From: QHXW01 sp035280425
GTDB lineage: Bacteria; Acidobacteriota; Terriglobia; Bryobacterales; Bryobacteraceae
DNA: 64,000 nt
Assembly: GCA_035280425.1 (NCBI GenBank)
Contig: DATEFW010000007.1
Coordinates: forward strand, 317,077-381,076
Direction: 5' to 3'
In this document: positions 28,101-35,338 of the stretch, one piece after another
Layout: each line of letters opens with the position of its first letter
Position numbering within the stretch: the stretch's first letter is position 1
The notes under the pieces: model-generated
What the model was told of the DNA's origin: nothing
Seen by the model: the letters and a program-made list of their open reading frames with translations, nothing else
The model's database searches: none
Made by a program: the position numbers and the translations under genes

Positions 28101-28282
28101 TCCGTCGTATTCCGCTGAGTGAATGGGGAACCCTGTCGTTTGAAGCCCAGGCATTCAATCTGCTGAACCGGACCAATTTCGATCTGCCCCAGGCCGTTGC
28201 CGACCAGATTGGCAGCTTTGGCCGGATTTTTTCGGCGAAAGCGCCGCGGCAGATTCAGTTCGCGTTGCGTTTCAGCTTCTGA
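25142..28282 (+). CDS. TonB-dependent receptor, Oar-like, with carboxypeptidase-regulatory domain
   Basis: A 1046-aa outer-membrane protein. A signal peptide (RSLLLLLASMPALLGQ) is followed by a carboxypeptidase-regulatory-like domain (ISGYLFDPSQSPIRGAAIKA, then GFYRFLDLPPAVYTVT). The plug domain has LLDGVDNNDPDINRYSLQP and EFKISTNAYSAEYGRSAGG. A long beta-barrel ends in the expected aromatic C-terminus QIQFALRFSF. Oar-like receptors import large ligands or peptides or secrete proteins in some Myxococcota; the substrate is unknown here. The true start is probably the ATG at 25142, since the signal peptide follows directly. The frame stays open 22 codons upstream. Confidence 0.92.
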   Translation: MPSLMPFGGFRIVRRSLLLLLASMPALLGQVTSGSISGYLFDPSQSPIRGAAIKAIDAQHALERTVRSDSAGFYRFLDLPPAVYTVTAIADGFQTVSASDLRVAVNSHLRVDLHPPIGSRGESVTVRADAYALPTESSELGAVFDQRRIEDLPLNKRDFLQLALLAPGVLPPVQGSQISTRGNFSMHANGAREEFNNYLLDGVDNNDPDINRYSLQPPVDAIQEFKISTNAYSAEYGRSAGGQVNVITRSGSNHLHGFLYEYVRNRDLDARNFFDGSEKPKFIRNQFGGGVGGPIVRSRLFYFINADGLSARQGLSHLGTVPTQAERSGDLSALGGAIFDPFTGQPFPGNQIPAGNISPLAGRILSLYPLPNRSGTAGNFLGQPVSTDAEAQVTARADYRVTDADLFTLRYSFGRNDLFEPFAEAFTQIPGFGDYPRDRGHNAMIHEVHAFGPRTVNSLLAGFNRVERDVLPENYRTDVNKLWGVNYLSDRPLDFGYPSISVSGFPPVGDLISIPIVRTGNTYQMTDELSVVHGRHTIKLGAEFRKIEHNGALDIYARGQMIFTGALSGSGLSDLLLGLPTVGIQSQFNNHQTLRTFATNFFAEDDWKLSPTLTLNLGLRYEYNTPPTDPTNRMSTLDLATRQVYQLGTHGLSRSGIRPDWNNFAPRLGFAWSPASDLVVRGGYGIFYDAGMFNVNSALYFNPPFFTIRVFTPSQTSLLTLDNPFPLNSGFVPPPSLSVLSPALTTGYLQDWNFNIQREFHSFGTVSLAYAGSKGTHLIRSRNLNQPRPGSGDLTSRAPLADFSNIFFSESAGDSEFHSLQSTFNRPLGRGLSVWAVYMLAKSTDDTSAFLGNQADRNFPQDSLNYHAEHAVSSFDIRQRATAACVYQWPGRHLWTRDTEIRAIVTAQGGQPFTPTLSFDNSNTGNTGGTFGSDRPDLIGDPVLPNPTPEEWFNTAALRIPARYTFGSAGRNILRGPGYASFDVSLLRRIPLSEWGTLSFEAQAFNLLNRTNFDLPQAVADQIGSFGRIFSAKAPRQIQFALRFSF

Positions 28283-28346
28283 ACGCGCGATCTGCCGCGG
28301 GCTTGGCCAGTTGCTCCGGGCGTTGAAACCAGAGCACTCCGTGCAG

Positions 28347-28853
28347 CTACCTGCCCGCCGGCCGTGCGCTGGCAGTGGTTTGGGCATTGCCGGACGTGGC
28401 AGAGCTTGCGACATTGGCCACGCAGGCGCCATAGTCCTTCACCAGCTTGCTGGCTTCGAACATGTTGTGACCCGAGGAGTCCGCAACTTTCTTTCCCTTG
28501 AGCCCAACGCGTTCGCCCGGCTTCAAGACGACATCGCTGTCGGGCATCAAACTGTAAGTTTTTCCATCTTTCTCATTCGTCAGCATAGTTTGGTGCCCGC
28601 TTTGCTGGACGCAGCCGACCACATTCGGCCGGTTATGCAGAGCCCAGTAAGTGATGCCCCCGGCGGCCGCGGCACCGAGTCCGATTCCGACAGCCATTCC
28701 AGTGTGCGACCCATATCCGCTTTTCGGAGCCGTATAGGTGCCGCCGGGAGTTCCGGGGTTCATGGGACCACCGGAGTATTGCGCCAACGACGTGACCGCA
28801 GTTGCGACCAACAGTGCGATGACACTTGTAAAGGTAGTCACTATCTTTCGCAT
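28347..28853 (-). CDS. exported hypothetical protein
   Basis: A 168-aa protein with a signal peptide (ALLVATAVTSLAQ). A Gly/Pro/Tyr-rich stretch is followed by a hydrophobic glycine-zipper-like segment (HTGMAVGIGLGAAAAGGITY). A domain with LMPDSDVVLKPGERVGLKGKK follows. The hydrophobic glycine segment could insert in or associate with a membrane. AGGGG lies about 10 nt before the ATG. The family is not recognised by name. It converges with the TonB-dependent receptor. Confidence 0.7.
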   Translation of the reverse strand: MRKIVTTFTSVIALLVATAVTSLAQYSGGPMNPGTPGGTYTAPKSGYGSHTGMAVGIGLGAAAAGGITYWALHNRPNVVGCVQQSGHQTMLTNEKDGKTYSLMPDSDVVLKPGERVGLKGKKVADSSGHNMFEASKLVKDYGACVANVASSATSGNAQTTASARPAGR

Positions 28854-28992
28854 AAAAAACTTACCCCTGCGATTTCCTACGCCGCTCGATCGAGCATCGT
28901 TGCGGGATCAGGTACGATTTCAATTTTGTTAAATTTGCATTTCTGGAAATCTGGTGCGAAATCTCACGCCGGAGTCTGTGATGCACTTCGCG

Positions 28993-29040
28993 AAAAAAAA
29001 CCGCCGCCACGCGATCGTTGGTCATCGCAGGCGGCGGTCT
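28993..29040 (-). terminator. strong rho-independent terminator after the 29062-29957 gene pair
   Basis: Read on the minus strand, GGCGGCGG-type arms (29030-29038 with 29000-29008, 9 bp) enclose an inner GCGAT/ATCGC stem. A run of eight T follows (A tract at 28993-29000 on the plus strand). Confidence 0.85.
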
Positions 29041-29061
29041 CAGCGACGTGCAGTCAGGATG

Positions 29062-29403
29062 CTATACGGCTAACAGGCGGTCTAAAAACGCGCGGTATCG
29101 GCGAACCGCCTGGCGCAGATCTTCGGTGGACATGTCCGCGCCTTTCGGCCATTGCTGTTCGATCTTTTCACGCTCTTCTGCGAACACCTCCGACAAGCGC
29201 CCGATGACCGATGAAACCAACTGATCGGCTTCTTCTACGGCGCGGCGCGGTTCGTCGACGAATTCTCCCTGAACCGCCTGCCATCGCGAGCGGAGACCTT
29301 GGGTCTCAGTGCCTGGAAATAGCGGCCCGTGGCCGGACTCCGGTTCGCGATTATCCGTTTCCTGCTGACGTGTTTCCTGTTCGTTAAGAGTTGGATGATT
29401 CAT
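29062..29403 (-). CDS. hypothetical cytoplasmic protein, paralogous to its upstream neighbour
   Basis: A 113-aa hydrophilic, mostly helical protein with no membrane segment. The core RWQAVQGEFVDEPRRAVEEAD, followed by LVSSVIGRL, resembles a segment of the upstream gene product (DWRRVQERFVDDPRGAAGEA, then DTLV). Both also contain a STEDLR segment followed by a RYR or HYR motif, so the two arose by duplication. The start overlaps the upstream stop by 4 nt (ATGA), implying coupled translation. A strong terminator follows. Function is unknown. Confidence 0.72.
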   Translation of the reverse strand: MNHPTLNEQETRQQETDNREPESGHGPLFPGTETQGLRSRWQAVQGEFVDEPRRAVEEADQLVSSVIGRLSEVFAEEREKIEQQWPKGADMSTEDLRQAVRRYRAFLDRLLAV

Positions 29404-29957
29404 TTGTAGACCTCCGTATGATGTGCGACCGGCGTCCCAACAAGCTCTTCGAAAAGGCTGCGATAGTGCTGCATGGCTTTGCGCAGATCCTCCGTCGAAA
29501 CCTGCGCCGGCTCACGTTTTGCAATCTCGTGCGCAATGCGGTAATTCTCGACGACGTTTGGATATTCCACCGAAATATCGGCTGCGCGCTGCTCAAAATC
29601 CGAGGTGGGATAGTTGCGTGCTTCAAGCGCATGGGTCACCAGCGTATCTGCCTCCCCAGCAGCGCCCCTGGGGTCGTCCACGAATCTTTCTTGCACGCGC
29701 CGCCAGTCCGCTGTGAAGCGGTCACGCTCTTCGCTGGTGAGATTTCGAATATTCAGTTTGCTGACGCGCTTTTGCCGCTCTTCAAGGACGCGCTCGGCGC
29801 GCCGGGTTCTGCCGTGTTCGGCTTCAACAGTCCGCTGATATTCTGGGCCGAACCGGCTGCGCAGGCTTCTGGTTCTGCGGGCGAGGAGATACATCCAGAT
29901 CGCTGCGGCGATTGCAATAATCGCGATGACCAAAAGGATCACAGTTATCGTATTCAT
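29400..29957 (-). CDS. membrane-anchored hypothetical protein, paralogue of 29062-29403
   Basis: A 185-aa protein with one N-terminal membrane helix (VILLVIAIIAIAAAIWMYLL), then a charged helical region (RTVEAEHGRTRRAERVLEER). Next comes the shared core DWRRVQERFVDDPRGAAGEA and the tail STEDLRKAMQHYRSLFEELV. The start at 29957 is chosen because the helix begins at once and GGAG lies about 10 nt upstream; the longer frame adds only an unlikely Arg/Cys-rich stretch. It probably forms a membrane-bound partner of the soluble paralogue. Function is unknown. Confidence 0.75.
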   Translation of the reverse strand: MNTITVILLVIAIIAIAAAIWMYLLARRTRSLRSRFGPEYQRTVEAEHGRTRRAERVLEERQKRVSKLNIRNLTSEERDRFTADWRRVQERFVDDPRGAAGEADTLVTHALEARNYPTSDFEQRAADISVEYPNVVENYRIAHEIAKREPAQVSTEDLRKAMQHYRSLFEELVGTPVAHHTEVYK

Positions 29958-30197
29958 GGATTTCTTCTCCGGTGTGAATTCCTGCAAGTCCCGTACCAAG
30001 GCTGCAAGGCAAGGATTTGGGCAGCGCCTTGCAGAACCAAAGGCCAACGGCCGGCAAAAAGTACAGGTGCGCCTCCGTACGGAAAATTCCACCATTGCGC
30101 GCTTCTTCACGCGTCGCTGTCACCTCGGGGTTTCCGCTGGACGGTGTTGGAGAGGCCTACCCGTCAAGCTGCTCGACGATACGTATGCACCTTCGCA

Positions 30198-30228
30198 TTG
30201 ACACGCGACTTTTGCGCCCGCCTACAAT
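30198..30228 (+). promoter_or_regulatory. candidate promoter of the lipoprotein-ABC operon
   Basis: TTGACA (30198-30203) and TACAAT (30223-30228) are 19 nt apart. The hexamer ends 7 nt before ATG 30236 and overlaps the alternative ATG at 30227, which argues for a leaderless start at 30236. Confidence 0.5.
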
Positions 30229-30235
30229 GAAATTG

Positions 30236-31159
30236 ATGGCATTGCGCCGTGCGGCTCAAGTTCTTCTGCTGTGTTACCTGGTCCTGACGCTGACGTCGTG
30301 TCTGGCGCGCCGGCGGTTGATCACGCGCGGCAAAAGCGGGCCGACTCATACCCTGCTCAGTGCCGATAAAACCTCGCTGCTGAATCGCATCGCAGTCGAA
30401 TACCAAGCTATCGGATCGCTCAACGCCACCGTCGACCTGGCGCCGGCGGTCGGCAGCGTGAACAAGGGCAAAATCACGGAATACAAGGACGTGCGCGCCT
30501 ACATCTTGTTCCGCAAGCCCGCTGAGATCCGCATCATCGGACTTTATCCCGTGGTCCGTAATAAAGCCTTCGACATGGTGTCGAACGGCATTGAGTTCCG
30601 GCTCTATCTTCCTTCCAAGAATCGGTTCGTGGAAGGCGGCAATGAGGTGACCGCGCCATCGCCGAACAAGCTGGAAAATCTCCGACCCAACGTTTTTCTC
30701 GACGCTCTCCTCATCCCGCCGCCCAAGCCCAAGGACATTACCGTGCTGGAGGATCTGACCGACGAAGATAACGCGGATTACATCATCCACGTACTGAACC
30801 GCACACCGTCCGGCGACCTGATTCTGGCGCGCACCGTGTGGTTCGACCGGCTGACGCTCCAGATCGCGCGTCAGATCAGCTTCGATCCAACCGGCGAAAT
30901 CGTGAGTGACACCCGGTACAGCGAATGGCAGAATCACGACGGTGTGCCATTTCCCAAGGTGATCGATATGAACCGTCCTAAAGATGCGTACGGGGTGATC
31001 ATCACGGTCGTCAAGATAGACATCAACAAGCCGATCTCAGATGATAAATTTGTGTTGGAGCAGCCCGAGGGGACGACACTGCAGGTGCTTGGCGCAAAAC
31101 CGGAGACAGGCGCGGCCAGAGCCCAGGACCCGGCCGGGGCTCCGGCTCCCAGATTGTGA
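30236..31159 (+). CDS. outer-membrane lipoprotein, LolB/DUF4292-like
   Basis: A 307-aa protein with a lipoprotein signal (VLLLCYLVLTLTSC, lipobox LTSC) and then a large beta-rich domain of the LolA/LolB-like fold: LNATVDLAPAVGSVNKGKIT, VRAYILFRKPAEIRIIGLYP and FRLYLPSKNRFVEGG. It lies directly before a MacB-type permease and an ATPase, with a GTGA overlap to the permease. The three genes therefore probably act together in moving a lipid or lipoprotein across the envelope. The substrate is not known. Confidence 0.8.
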   Translation: MALRRAAQVLLLCYLVLTLTSCLARRRLITRGKSGPTHTLLSADKTSLLNRIAVEYQAIGSLNATVDLAPAVGSVNKGKITEYKDVRAYILFRKPAEIRIIGLYPVVRNKAFDMVSNGIEFRLYLPSKNRFVEGGNEVTAPSPNKLENLRPNVFLDALLIPPPKPKDITVLEDLTDEDNADYIIHVLNRTPSGDLILARTVWFDRLTLQIARQISFDPTGEIVSDTRYSEWQNHDGVPFPKVIDMNRPKDAYGVIITVVKIDINKPISDDKFVLEQPEGTTLQVLGAKPETGAARAQDPAGAPAPRL

Positions 31160-32250
31160 CTTTCAAACTCATTCTCGAAAACCTGCGGCACCGGCCGCTG
31201 CGGACGGCGCTTAGCGCGCTGCTCATCGCCATACCGGTGACGTTGATTCTTACGCTTGTCGGCTTAAGCCGGGGAATGCTCGATGAATCCGCGCGGCGCG
31301 CGCGCGGTGTGGGGGCCGACATCCTGATGCGTCCGCCCAGCACCTCGTTCATGTCTTTCAGCAGCGCGACTCTTCCCCAAGCTCTCGTGAAACAACTCGA
31401 ACGCGAGGCGCACGTCGCACTCGCCACCGGAACCGTGGTCGCCCCGGTGGGCGGCATCCTTTCCGTCACCGGGGTCAATCTCGCAGAGTTCAAAAAGATG
31501 AGTGGCGGCCTCGATTTCCTCGAGGGAGGCCCGTTCAAAGGTCCCGACGACATCCTGCTGGAACAGTCCTACGCCGAGGAGCACAAGCTCCATGTGGACG
31601 ATAAAGTGAAGGTGCTCAACCACGACTGGCGCGTCGCCGGCATTTTCGCCTCCGGGAAGCTGGCGCGCATCGTTCTACCAATCGATGTTCTGCAAGATTT
31701 GATCGCCAGCCACGGGAACGTGAGCCAGATCTTCATCAAACTGGATAACCCGGCCAACCTCGCTTCGGTTATCGCGTCACTGAAGAAAGAATACGAGGGC
31801 TATCAGATTCTTTCCATGGCGGATATCGTCGCGCTTACCTCCGTCAACAACGTCCCCGGCCTGCGATCGTTTATTCGTGTGATGGTCGGCATCGCCATCG
31901 TGATCGGCTTCGCAGTGGTCTGCCTGTCGATGTACATGGCGGTTCTGCAACGCACCCGCGAGATCGGCATTTTGAAATCGCTCGGCGCTTCGCGCGCATA
32001 CGTGCTCGAATTGATCGTGGCCGAGGCATTCGTGCTCGGGTTCGCCGGTACGGTGCTGGGAATCCTGCTGAGCTTCCTGGCCCGCTGGCTCATTCTGGCG
32101 CTCGTTCCGTCCTCGCTGCAGCAGGCCATCGTTCCGGATTGGTGGCCCATCGCCGGATTGATCGCGCTGTTCGCTTCGCTCCTCGGCGCTCTCTATCCCG
32201 GTTTTCGTGCCGCTCAGCAGGACCCCATCGAAGCGCTGGCCTATGAGTGA
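31156..32250 (+). CDS. ABC transporter permease, FtsX/MacB type
   Basis: A 364-aa permease starting at a GTG that overlaps the lipoprotein stop (GTGA). The N-terminal helix (LRTALSALLIAIPVTLILTL) is followed by a periplasmic MacB-PCD-like domain of about 200 residues. Three C-terminal helices carry the FtsX signature QRTREIGILKSLGASRAYVLEL and end with YPGFRAAQQDPIEALAYE. This is the LolCDE/MacB transporter class. It overlaps the ATPase gene by 8 nt. Confidence 0.9.
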   Translation: MTFKLILENLRHRPLRTALSALLIAIPVTLILTLVGLSRGMLDESARRARGVGADILMRPPSTSFMSFSSATLPQALVKQLEREAHVALATGTVVAPVGGILSVTGVNLAEFKKMSGGLDFLEGGPFKGPDDILLEQSYAEEHKLHVDDKVKVLNHDWRVAGIFASGKLARIVLPIDVLQDLIASHGNVSQIFIKLDNPANLASVIASLKKEYEGYQILSMADIVALTSVNNVPGLRSFIRVMVGIAIVIGFAVVCLSMYMAVLQRTREIGILKSLGASRAYVLELIVAEAFVLGFAGTVLGILLSFLARWLILALVPSSLQQAIVPDWWPIAGLIALFASLLGALYPGFRAAQQDPIEALAYE

Positions 32251-32935
32251 CGCGCCCATCATCGAAATACGCGGGTTGCGGAAGGTCTATCGCGTCGGCA
32301 ATATCAATGTCGAAGCTCTGCGAGGCGTGGACCTGGACGTCATGCGCGGCGAGTTCCTGGCGATCGTAGGGCCTTCCGGTTCCGGCAAGTCAACCCTGTT
32401 TCACATCGTCGGCGGCCTCACGCCTCCGAGCGGTGGCAGCGTGCGCGTCGGCGGCCAGGATGTTGCCGCGATGGGCGACGCGGCCCGCACGCGCCTGCGC
32501 AAATCCACCGTCAGCTTCGTTTTCCAGAAATTCAATCTTCTGCCGAATCTCACGGCGCGCGACAACATCGAGCTCGCCCGGTATCTTTCCGGCAACAATC
32601 ACGCTGCCGATCGGAAGTTTCCCGAAGTCCTGGAGCTGCTGGGCATCGCGCACCGGCTCGACCACAAACCCGCCGCTCTCTCCGGCGGCGAGCAGCAAAG
32701 GGTTGCCATTGCCCGCGCCATCGTGAATCATCCTGCCATCCTGCTGGCCGATGAGCCCACCGGCAATCTCGACTCGGTAAACTCCCGCGCCGTGCTCGAA
32801 GTGCTGCGCGGTTTGAATGAGCAGATCGGGCAGACCATCCTCATGATCACTCACAATCCCGAGGCCGCCGCTTACGGCCACCGCATCGTGCAGATGCGTG
32901 ATGGCCAGATCGTCGCCACCGGGGCGGGCGCTTAG
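32243..32935 (+). CDS. ABC transporter ATP-binding protein, LolD/MacB type
   Basis: A 230-aa ATPase with Walker A GPSGSGKSTLFHIV, Q-loop FVFQKFNLLPNLTA, signature LSGGEQQRVAIARA, Walker B ILLADEPTGNLDS and the H-loop in LMITHNP. The layout is that of LolD, FtsE and MacB ATPases that power envelope transport with an FtsX-type permease. The start at 32243 is chosen because the frame upstream lies inside the permease. It is the last gene of the lipoprotein-permease-ATPase operon and converges with the antiporter gene. Confidence 0.93.
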   Translation: MSDAPIIEIRGLRKVYRVGNINVEALRGVDLDVMRGEFLAIVGPSGSGKSTLFHIVGGLTPPSGGSVRVGGQDVAAMGDAARTRLRKSTVSFVFQKFNLLPNLTARDNIELARYLSGNNHAADRKFPEVLELLGIAHRLDHKPAALSGGEQQRVAIARAIVNHPAILLADEPTGNLDSVNSRAVLEVLRGLNEQIGQTILMITHNPEAAAYGHRIVQMRDGQIVATGAGA

Positions 32936-32950
32936 CCGGCGCGCGCGGTT

Positions 32951-34144
32951 TCATCGAACAGCGGGCTGCGATGCCTTGCTCCGGCGGTACGCCCACTTCA
33001 GCATCGGCGGGGCCACCAGTGTGGTTGCTACCGACATGAACACAATGGTGCCGTAGACGCCCTGTGCGATCACGCCCATGCTGAGCCCTATCTGCGCCAC
33101 TACCATCCCCACTTCCCCGCGCGGCACCATGCCCACGCCCACGCGAACGGCTTCCCGCCTTCCCAGCCGGATCGCCCCCAATCCGCACCCGGCGAATTTC
33201 GAAACGATCGCGGCAATGAGGATGATGACGGCAAGCAGAATCGTCCGCCCGCTCGAAAAGGCACGGAGGTCCATCCGCAGGCCGATCCCCGCCAGGAAGA
33301 ACGGCACCAGCAGTTCGCTGACGCCGCTGGTGAGATCGATAACCCGCTGCTCGACGGCCTCCGACAGCGCCATCCCGGCCAGAAACGCGCCGACAATCGC
33401 CGCCACACCCGCGTACACCGCCAGCAGCGACAGCGCGAACAGCAGCACCAGAGCCAGCGTGAACTCGGCTTCGCTCACGCTGAGCCTTTTCTGCACGCGC
33501 GGCACAACGCGGTACATGGTACGGCTCCCCCAGCGTGCCACAATCAGCGTGAACCCGAACGCGATCACAGCAGTCAAGGTAAGGGCCAGCACGTTGATCT
33601 TTCCCCGCGCCATGCTGCTCACCAGCGACAGAACCAGGAGTCCCAGCACATCGTCAATCACCGCCGCCGCCAGAATGATCCGGCTGGCGAGCTCGTTAAG
33701 CAGCCCTCGTTTTGACAGAACTTCCGCCGTAATGCCGACGCTGGTCGCCACCATCGCCGCGCCCGTGAAAATGGCTTCCAGATGCGGCGCGCCCCACGCC
33801 CGCAGAATGCCCCAGCCCAGAATGAAAGGCGCCACCACGCCCGTGACGGCAACCACGGCGGCTGTCCCTCCGACTTTCATCAGATCCGAAGACTTGATAT
33901 CCAGCCCAACGCGGAACAGCAGGAACATTACACCGAGATCTGAGAGCACTGCGAGGATCTGGTTGGGCGCCATCCAGCCCAGCACGTGCGGGCCGACAAG
34001 AATCCCGGCTAGAATCTCTCCTACTATGCCGGGCTGCCCCACACGCTCGAACAATTCGGCCAGCAGTTTGGCCGAGCCGAACACCACCAGCAGCGAGAAA
34101 GGAATGAGAGCGGAATTTTCCGGGAATAAAGCGAGCGCAATCAC
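32951..34144 (-). CDS. cation/proton antiporter, CPA2 (KefB-like) family
   Basis: A 397-aa membrane protein of about 12-13 helices. Landmarks are LAELFERVGQPGIVGEILAG and the two-Asp region AAAVIDDVLGLLVLSLV that carries the ion-binding aspartates. VAAIVGAFLAGMAL and a late GMVPRGEVGMVVAQIGLSMG are also family signatures. It lacks the TrkA-N and TrkA-C domains of full KefB, so it is the short form. It starts at GTG with a GATAAT hexamer 8 nt upstream. Sodium or potassium/proton exchange is inferred. Confidence 0.9.
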   Translation of the reverse strand: MIALALFPENSALIPFSLLVVFGSAKLLAELFERVGQPGIVGEILAGILVGPHVLGWMAPNQILAVLSDLGVMFLLFRVGLDIKSSDLMKVGGTAAVVAVTGVVAPFILGWGILRAWGAPHLEAIFTGAAMVATSVGITAEVLSKRGLLNELASRIILAAAVIDDVLGLLVLSLVSSMARGKINVLALTLTAVIAFGFTLIVARWGSRTMYRVVPRVQKRLSVSEAEFTLALVLLFALSLLAVYAGVAAIVGAFLAGMALSEAVEQRVIDLTSGVSELLVPFFLAGIGLRMDLRAFSSGRTILLAVIILIAAIVSKFAGCGLGAIRLGRREAVRVGVGMVPRGEVGMVVAQIGLSMGVIAQGVYGTIVFMSVATTLVAPPMLKWAYRRSKASQPAVR

Positions 34145-34152
34145 TCGCCTCG

Positions 34153-34158
34153 ATTATC
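34153..34158 (-). promoter_or_regulatory. candidate -10 hexamer (GATAAT) for leaderless antiporter gene
   Basis: GATAAT on the minus strand ends 8 nt before the GTG at 34144. No Shine-Dalgarno sequence or clear -35 is seen. Confidence 0.4.
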
Positions 34159-34170
34159 GCGCGAAGCCGC

Positions 34171-35223
34171 TTACCAGCCCGTGGCTCCGGCTGTTTTCAG
34201 TAACTGTGCGGTGCTGATGTAGCCATTTTTGAGCGCCAGCGACAGTGCGGTCCGGCCTTGGTTGTCGCGCGCGTGGACATTGGCGCCATGACGGATCAGC
34301 AGCCGGATCATTGCCGGGCGCTCGGTGTCCGACAACACTGTATTGATCAAAACCGAGCGGCCTCCGGAATCCCATGCACTCACATCCGCGCCCGCAGCGA
34401 TCAGCGCTTCTGCCGCAGTTGTCTCGTTCAAAACCGCGGCTGACATTAGCGGTGTCCGCCCGAGCCCATCGTTCGCGTTCGGATCGCCGCCCTTGGCGAG
34501 CAGATCGCGAATTACCCTAAGATCGTCGTGCTCCGCCGCGTACATCAGCGGGGTACGGCCTTCGATGTTCTGTGGATTCACTTCGGCGCCGGCGTCGAGC
34601 AGCAACTCGACCATCTCCGGATGCCGGGCTCGCACCGCTGCTGCGAGCGGTGTCCAGCCGGCGTTATCTGCCGCGTTCACGTCCGACCCGGCCCGAAGCA
34701 ATTCTTTTGCCGCATCAATATGGCCCATCGAGGCCGCCCAGAGAAGCGCCGTTCTGCCTTCCGGATCGCGTCCGGCCGCCAGTGCCCCTTGCCCAATCGC
34801 TGAATCAATCGCCGCGATCTCGCCGAGCTTCGCAGCATTGATTAAAGCCGACTGCGCAGGGGTATGCATTACCGGTTCAGAAGGATTGACAGCGTGATTC
34901 CCACGGCCAAGAGGAACCAATACCGGAGGAAGCGGTGCGTCTGGTCCCGGCGACTCGGGTTCCGGTTCGCGTATCAAATACTTGCAGTCGATGTAACCTG
35001 GCTGTGTTCCGCCGAGCGCGCACCAGTCCATGTGATCGATTGTGACTGAGTACCCAATCGTCAATGCTTCTCCTTTTGGCGCTGTCCTCAAGACGCGGGT
35101 GTGCTGAGACGCTCCGGCATGAACCGTAACCCCGTCGGCATTAACCCAAGCGCGTGGATTCATTGCCGGCGCGCCCGCCGAAAGCAGCACCGGCATAACT
35201 AAGAGCATCATGGAGATTCGCAT
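34171..35223 (-). CDS. exported SH3-like and ankyrin-repeat protein
   Basis: A 350-aa protein with a signal peptide (MLLVMPVLLSAGAPA). An SH3b-like domain covers about residues 28-85 (VNADGVTVHAGASQHTRVL, then GYIDCKYL). A Pro-rich linker is followed by about seven ankyrin repeats such as GRTALLWAASMGHIDAAKEL and GWTPLAAAVRARHPEMVELL. Ankyrin repeats bind proteins and SH3b domains often bind peptidoglycan or peptides, so a periplasmic scaffold is a reasonable guess. A TACCAT hexamer lies 8 nt before the ATG. Confidence 0.85.
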   Translation of the reverse strand: MRISMMLLVMPVLLSAGAPAMNPRAWVNADGVTVHAGASQHTRVLRTAPKGEALTIGYSVTIDHMDWCALGGTQPGYIDCKYLIREPEPESPGPDAPLPPVLVPLGRGNHAVNPSEPVMHTPAQSALINAAKLGEIAAIDSAIGQGALAAGRDPEGRTALLWAASMGHIDAAKELLRAGSDVNAADNAGWTPLAAAVRARHPEMVELLLDAGAEVNPQNIEGRTPLMYAAEHDDLRVIRDLLAKGGDPNANDGLGRTPLMSAAVLNETTAAEALIAAGADVSAWDSGGRSVLINTVLSDTERPAMIRLLIRHGANVHARDNQGRTALSLALKNGYISTAQLLKTAGATGW

Positions 35224-35231
35224 TCTCCTGG

Positions 35232-35237
35232 ATGGTA
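35232..35237 (-). promoter_or_regulatory. candidate -10 hexamer (TACCAT) for ankyrin gene
   Basis: TACCAT on the minus strand ends 8 nt before the ATG at 35223. AGGAGA touches the ATG too closely to act as a normal ribosome-binding site. Confidence 0.4.
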
Positions 35238-35325
35238 GCCCGGAACGCGGAGATTGACACAGTTGTCATTGGTTAATGTGCCTTCGCTAACTGTCGAAAG
35301 CTAGCCTTCGCACGTAGAACCTCGC

Positions 35326-35331
35326 TAAGCT
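35326..35331 (+). promoter_or_regulatory. candidate -10 hexamer (TAAGCT) for RDD-domain gene
   Basis: TAAGCT ends 7 nt before a GTG at 35339, supporting that codon as the start of the RDD gene. Confidence 0.35.
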
Positions 35332-35338
35332 CGAAAAA

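Noticed and set aside
30227..30235. ATG 30227 as start of the lipoprotein
   Set aside because: It overlaps the TACAAT hexamer. ATG 30236 lies at the predicted transcript start and leaves the signal peptide intact. Not excluded.
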